Part shown: piece by piece, positions 58,028-64,000 of the stretch
Numbering within the stretch: position 1 is the first letter of the stretch
Layout of the letters: every line of letters starts with the position of its first letter
The notes under the pieces: model-generated
The model's input: the letters and a program-made list of their open reading frames with translations, nothing else
The model's database searches: none
What the model was told of the DNA's origin: nothing
Position numbers and translations under genes: made by a program
Origin: Haematobia irritans
Lineage: Eukaryota > Arthropoda > Insecta > Diptera > Muscidae
Reading direction: 5' to 3'
Assembly: GCF_050003625.1 (NCBI RefSeq)
Contig: NC_134399.1
Span: 226,118,783 to 226,182,782, forward strand
Length of the DNA: 64,000 nt

Positions 58028-59672
58028 GTATTTATCGGCTCACAAAATTTGCCTTTAATTCATTTTAATTTGCACCCTATTTATATTTTTTATAAACTAT
58101 TAAAGTCTAAACGATTGAAGCTAATCTTTATTATTTGATTACTTGGATCATCATGGTGAAATGGTTTTATGGTCTTTTAATTATTACTAAAATAAAGGCA
58201 ATGAATAAATGAATCACTTTTAATAGATGTTGGCACAAGACCAAATTATTTGATCTGCCTCAATTTATTTTCTTTGCCCATGACCATTGCCAGTCATAAA
58301 AAATAGGAATTGTTAGGCTATACCGTGATAAATATATGGGATCACCCTAGGAATTTCCCAAAAGTCATAAGAGTAATTAAAATACATATATCTACCATAT
58401 AATAATAACAAACGTTGTATATGTTTTTTTCTATAATTGAAAAGAATTGTTTCATTGAATTTTGTTACTGTTGCTATTATTGCAATTAATAAACAAAATC
58501 GTTTTAAATGAATTAACTAGAAATGTTTCAAGATTGCTATACAATTGAGAATATGAATTAGAATGTGTTTTTTATGAATAAATGAAATTTTCAAATATGT
58601 GTGTGTGTGTTAGCGTGTGTGTAGATCTTGATTGATGTTCATATTCGTTGGACTTTTTTAATAAATTAATTGCCATTGGCGTCGTTTGGTTTATAATAGC
58701 CAAAAATTTTCCAATGAGTTTCTTTCGTTTATTTTGACATTTAATAAAAAGCATAGCAATAATTTTCTTATTTTTCTTAAAAAAGGTATCTAAAACAAAA
58801 TCAAAAACTTTTCGAAATTAAAACAAAAACCATCGAAGATTATTCATAGGATTTTCAAAATGCTTTTATTTTCGTTTTATGTTTTCACTTGTTTCTATTT
58901 CGATTTTTGTTTTGTTTTTTTCCTATGATTTTGCATTGATTTTATTTTTATTTCAATTCGCGTATGGTATCTCTGCCCCTTTAGGATTATTAGTGCCTTT
59001 GTTGTTGTTAGAGAGCAAGTTTAAGTTGTTAATATGTTGTTCTTCGTATTGTCACCTTTTTACCGTTAAATGATTTGATCACAACAAGAACAATAAGAAG
59101 GTATATAGGGATGAGCAAATAGATAACATACACACACCTACACACAATCACTTGTAAATTACAACGAATGAGAATAGCCGAATATTTCTCAATATTTGGT
59201 CAACAGATTCTTGAATGATGAAAGCATTACACATATGACCACCTCTCTCTCTCTTGCCCTCTTTAAAGATCATATGAGAGCAAAAGTATTCACCATTACA
59301 AATCGCCCATGTTAGCATCTGTTGTGTTTTCATTTTTTTTTCTACTAATGCCAATATGTGTTGAACGAGACAGGTGGCAAAGTAAGATGGATTATTCTTT
59401 ACTTGCTACAATTACAAACAACACATTGCTGATTAAACAAACAATGCCAACAAAAATTCGATGAATTCGTATGAGGCAAAATAGATTGATTTCTCATCGA
59501 TATTAGGATGAGCACAACAAACATGTATATATAAGATAATAAAAATATCTTATAATAACATTTTGCTCTTGAAACATGTTTGAGGTGATCATATTCCTTC
59601 TCTGTGTGTGGTTTTTTACTTGCTCTCGATTGTGTTTTTTGTGTCACTACCAAATAATCATTGCATTTAACC
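58028..59672. other. Non-coding stretch
   Basis: A TG tract lies at 58598-58622. There is no exon or element I can support; long T runs near 58860-58930 make chance hydrophobic frames. Confidence 0.55.
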
Positions 59673-59750
59673 CAGGGATGGGCAGAGAGAAATGTTTGTT
59701 TGAGTGCAAGACGGTATGATTTACCCTTTTTTGTACTTCGAAATAAGTTA

Positions 59751-60769
59751 CCCAGCAAAAAATACTTGAGCGGTAAGAGCCCAGCAAAAAATGGAGCACT
59801 ATTTCAACAGGGTTGTAAGGGAAAGAGGCAGTAGCAACTGCTTACAAAACAACCGAATTCGCGCTGATGTCCCGATGTCCCGATTTAGAGCAGGTTCTAC
59901 ATAGCGCTGATATAATTGCTCATTTTAATAGAAATATTGCTCAGAAACGATATATAATCTTGAGTATAGCATTGTTGGCGTGATATTGCATGAATTGATT
60001 GCAATAACGTAAACGAATGATCATAAATTAGTTCGATTACTCGTTTACGTTATTGCCACCGATTCATGCAGTGTGGATGCACTGCCTACTTTATTGTATA
60101 CAAAAAAAAAGCGCAACTAAACTCACTGCTGAAATATTTTTTGCTGGGAGTTTAGTTGCGTTGTTTTGGTGTACAATAAAGTAGGCAGTGCTTCCACACT
60201 GCATGCGTCTGTGCAATAACGTAAAAGAGAAATCAAACTGGTTTATGGTAGTTCGTTTACGTTATTGCAACCAATTCATGCAGTATAGATGCATGAAAGG
60301 TAATGCTGTTTTCTTTCACGCCAACAATGCTATACTCAAGATTATATATCACTTCTGAGCAATATTTCTATTAACCCTTTAATGCCCAATCCCGCCTTTA
60401 GGCGGGCTTCATTTAATAAGGAAGCTTTTAGTAAAACACACCTTAAGACAACAAAAATGGGTAAAAAAGAGAAAACTTAGTTTAAACTGTTCAAGAGGCT
60501 TTGCAGCATATACTGAATTTTACCGTACAAATTTATCTTGTTTAGTTTTCTTGCTTTTGTGTCGTTAACATTGAAAATTTAATCAGGTGACAAAAAAATT
60601 GGGGCATTAGAGGGTTAAAATGAGCAATTATATCAACGCTATGTAGAAGCTGCTCTAAATCGGGACATCACTCACAAAAATCAGCGATGATTCGTTTGTT
60701 TTGTAAGCAGTTGGTACTGCCCCTATCTCCCTTACCATCCTGCTGAAATAGTGCTCCATTTTTTGCTGG
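59751..60769. mobile_element. Foldback element (about 1 kb) with CCAGCAAAAAA ends
   Basis: The left arm (59751-60135) and right arm (about 60150-60769) are inverted copies over nearly their whole length. Examples are gcactatttcaacagg / cctgctgaaatagtgc and cataacgt-type cgtaaacga / tcgtttacg. At the centre ctactttattgta and gcaactaaactc pair with their complements. The loop is about 25 bp. The right arm is split by the piggyBac-like MITE. Confidence 0.85.
60375..60614. mobile_element. piggyBac-like MITE at TTAA inside the foldback arm (240 bp)
   Basis: TTAA at 60371-60374 and 60615-60618. The termini are CCCTTTAATGCCC and (other strand) CCCTCTAATGCCCC. A small hairpin cccgcctttaggcggg sits just inside. 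The uninterrupted left arm shows the original site ctattaaaatgagc, proving a clean TTAA insertion. Confidence 0.9.
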
Positions 60770-60957
60770 ATTAATTGAATTTGGTATTAAGAAAAAAACG
60801 AAGTTTACTTCGATATTAAGTTTTCTATTTTGATTAATTAATTACCTTTTTGAAGGAAGGCATTTTAAAGATTTTGTATATTTTTCTATTTAAAGTGAAT
60901 TGCACAAAGAGAACGTTTTGGAGAATAAGAGCAAAACTCCGCGTACTCTCTTTACTG

Positions 60958-63900
60958 ATTGAATCAATCAATATGCAAGATATATTGCGTGATCTCACCA
61001 CAATACTCTAGATTATATACTCTAATTTGGCTTAAGCTTAATCGTAGAAACTATTGGAATTGTAACATCTTTCTGATCGATATTTTATTTTAATTTTTTA
61101 AATATTATTCTAAAAAAAATGCTTTGGACTAAATCTTTTATATTGAAAATTTTTGATCTAAAATGCCTCTTATGTGTCGAACTCGTTACAAATTTGTTTT
61201 GCTTTCTACTGAAAATTTTCTATACATGTACAACAATACAAACTCTATTACGTAGATCTCACGTAAATGTCATTAAGTCTAGATTCATCTATTAGACAAT
61301 TTTTATTACGAAAATTTTCCGATATAAGTCATTAAATATATCTGAATTGAGCTTAATATGTGAATGATTACATTTCTCACTGAGAGTGCACCCTTAAGCA
61401 CACACACACACTTCCGTATATGTTCCTTCTATAGCCCAGCGGCGTAGTTCATGTGCTTGGAAGGCCTTTTTCCAGGCATGTCTAGGCATTACAGAGGCCT
61501 GCTTAGGACATTACACCTTCCTTTCCATTTAACATAGGGTGAGATTGGAGGGCAAGGCCTTCTTTGTAGCTTACATAAAAGGGCGTTCACCAGCCCTCTA
61601 AACAGAAGGAGTTCTACAGGGGTGTATATAAGAATTCCTACATAATTACTGAAAATAAAACCACACCTTCGCTCCTTCTTATTACAGGCATGTTGCAGCG
61701 CTACGTCAAGAAGGTGTTCTGTAGTACAGGGCGGTCTTCCCTATACGTTCTCAAAAGAATGACTTTATCATTACTAGACATAGTTATTGTTTTAATTCAG
61801 ATTTATTGTTACAATAAGAAGTTTCGAGTTCAAAGATAGATAAATAAATAGATAATTAATATAAAATTAAAGAAAAAAAATATACAAATTTTTAAGTCAG
61901 GACTTCTTTCGCCACATTTGTTGTTGAGATCTGGAAGAATTTAAATTCAAGAAATTATAGAAAAATAATGGCCCTTTTTGGGAAATTGAAGGCAATCTAA
62001 TTATGTTAGATGCTTGTCTACTTATATTTGTAAGTGGGATTTTATAAAACGAGCGATTGACTTAGAAAGGCATTGAAAATGCATTGTAATTATAATTAAA
62101 TAGCTCCTTCTGCATAACTTTAACACCCATGCTGTAAGTTTAACTTTTCACAATTTCACAAATTTAAAAACACAAAACAAGGAACGCGTCTGTACTTCAC
62201 AAAATCAAAACTGAACGAACGAATGGCGTGAATTGGCGTCCGCAAAATTATTATGCACTTTTATTATCGTTTATTAACATATGCAAAGACAATTAATGAA
62301 AATATTTTCTGACATAAATATTTTCTGTCATAATATGAAATAACCACTTGACTTTTAAAGGCATTACAAATGCATTCTAATTATAAATGAATAGGGATGT
62401 AAACAATTTTAAAGCTCTCTTTTAAACGAGAGCACAAGACAACTCTCTTGCTACATCATTTTAACACCCATGCTATACAACTTCTATAAAGAAGGCAAAG
62501 AGAATGTCCGGGTGTATAAAATGAAAAAGTAAATGAAAGGCAATGCTTAATTACAGGTCTGATTTTAGAATGCCTACGATGAATGTAAAATCAGTACACA
62601 TGCATGTCTTATAAACACAACTCCTTCCAATTTAAGGCATTTAACATGCCTGAATTTGTAAGGTCCTTCTCGATTCCGCCGCTGGGAGCTTTCATCCATA
62701 CAAAGAAAAATAATACATATATGAGTGAGTACTACACATATTTACTTTCAAGATATTATTGTTATGCTTTGTTTTTTCATAGACTATGGTTAGGGCGAGG
62801 TAAATTGACGATGACGCCGACAGGCGTCATAGTGGAAATATAGCTTTTCTCTGTAGTTTTTGTTATTGGATCATTTTTACACTTGACGCCTTTGGGAAAG
62901 TGTTGCGATTTTCATGTTTTTGTGTTTGTTGCCAATAAAACAAATGGGTTTCGGATTTCTCAATGAGCTTGCATGGATCCAACTTAAGGGCAATTACAAA
63001 GGCAATGGCTATAACAAAATATTATAAAATGAAATGTCGGTATATTGATGGCGTATTCAGGCAGCGATGATGATGATGACGACAGTAACGTAATACAAAG
63101 GCTCAATGGACAGTTTTTTTCGCGTGTTGGACTAGGATACACACACACACACACACGTATACGTGTATGTTATAGGCAAACGAAAGGAGCCACTGACCGA
63201 TGATGATACATTCGTTTGCCACACTCTCACTCATCCATTAATAAGACAATTGCTTGGTTGCTTAGTTAATTGGTTGTTAAGGAGGATATCGCACGTTTTT
63301 CTTTTGTATTGGTTGTGATGTTTCTTCTTTTTCTCTTTTGCCTATTTCTGACTTGGGTGACACTTTAAAATGTCGTCTTTCAGGGGGTTTTCCCCCAAAA
63401 GCAACAAACACTTACACTCATACACACTCACTCGCGTATTTTATAATATAATTATTTTTCTTGAATTTTTCAAATATCTAATTAATCGTATGATCAAAAA
63501 ACAAAGTCCTATGATTTTTTATTTTCATTTCATTCAATTCGCCACAAAATTAAAAAAAATCGTCACTTCAAAGTGTTTCGGATTTTCGTTGGCGTTTGTT
63601 TTAATTTTTTTTTATTCAAATATTATATTATTTTCTTTACTTTAGGATCTTTCAATTCCTCTCTCGTTTAAACTTCACTTAATATTTAATTAAATATTTT
63701 TTCGTATATAAATAAGTTTTATTTTTTGAATATCTTCCATTTAGTATGAGTTTTTTTTTTGATGATTTGTTTGCAGGCTTCTATTTTTCTAATATTATTT
63801 ATTTGTTTCTTTTTGTTTTTGCTTCTTTTTGTATAGGGTCAACAAAATTTACGGCCGAATTTGAACGCGTTCACAAAACGTTTTAACCCACTAACGACAT

Positions 63901-64000
63901 ACACTCAACTGAGAAAATATGCGATGGCTAGCCAAACAAACGGAAGAGACTTTCCTCGTATAGCAAATTCAACAAAAGAACTCACACATTTTCTCACATA
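60958..64000. other. Distal upstream region without recognised gene
   Basis: Bases 61430-61760 are a less AT-rich patch with caggcatgt and aggccttc motifs that I cannot identify. Bases 62040-62140 and 62345-62490 are diverged repeats of one another (aaaggcattgaaaatgcatt, taacacccatgct). An AC tract lies at 63139-63158 beside a GATGAC patch. No exon is supported. Confidence 0.5.

Larger units (their letters stand above)
59673..60957. mobile_element. hAT MITE copy interrupted by a foldback element
   Basis: The left end CAGGGATGGGCAGAGAG matches 55888. After the foldback, tgaatttggtattaagaaaa through gagcaaaactccgcgtactc matches 55930-56120. The right terminus is degraded. Confidence 0.75.

Overview
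The window comes from an AT-rich, repeat-laden fly genome. The repeat families suggest a brachyceran, probably calyptrate (muscid-like) dipteran: a rosa-type DD41D mariner, DINE-1/mini-me-like Helentron elements with (GTCY)n tracts, tRNA-derived SINEs and many TA-flanked MITEs. The species is inferred from these families, not proven.

The only host gene I can support is the 5' part of a P4-ATPase (lipid flippase) of the ATP8B class on the minus strand. Eight exons run leftwards from an ATG at 35110 to 442, and the remainder lies beyond base 1. Every junction is gt-ag and every phase fits. Joined, the exons give 793 residues: a 367-residue N-terminal exon of low complexity, then M1-M2, the actuator domain with DGET, M3, M4 with PISL, and the phosphorylation site DKTGT.

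Three introns are very long (9.9, 3.8 and 16.3 kb) and consist almost wholly of mobile elements. Intron 3 (3627-19948) holds three Helentron-like copies with a strict 153-bp internal repeat. It also holds a MITE packed with TTCGTT/AACGAA palindromes, a pogo-like element interrupted by a deleted rosa transposon, and a hAT element carrying two opposed MITEs. Intron 2 has a non-LTR reverse-transcriptase fragment and MITEs. Intron 1 (24070-34008) holds a 4-kb array of a 29-bp satellite whose last 0.9 kb is an inverted duplication of its neighbour. Transcribed RNA from it could fold into a long hairpin. Related MITEs lie about 100 bp inside both ends of intron 1.

From 35.1 to 64 kb I find no recognisable protein gene. 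This half is upstream flank, or 5' UTR introns, of the flippase gene. It contains an old mariner split by later insertions, tRNA-derived SINEs, hAT MITEs with perfect 8-bp target duplications, piggyBac-like MITEs at TTAA, another Helentron copy, and a three-level nest (hAT MITE, foldback element, piggyBac-like MITE) at 59.7-61.0 kb.

No rRNA, true tRNA gene, CRISPR array or operon is present. The most interesting material is structural: the inverted intronic satellite, the 153-bp arrays, and the unrelated MITEs that share termini and carry pol III-like modules.
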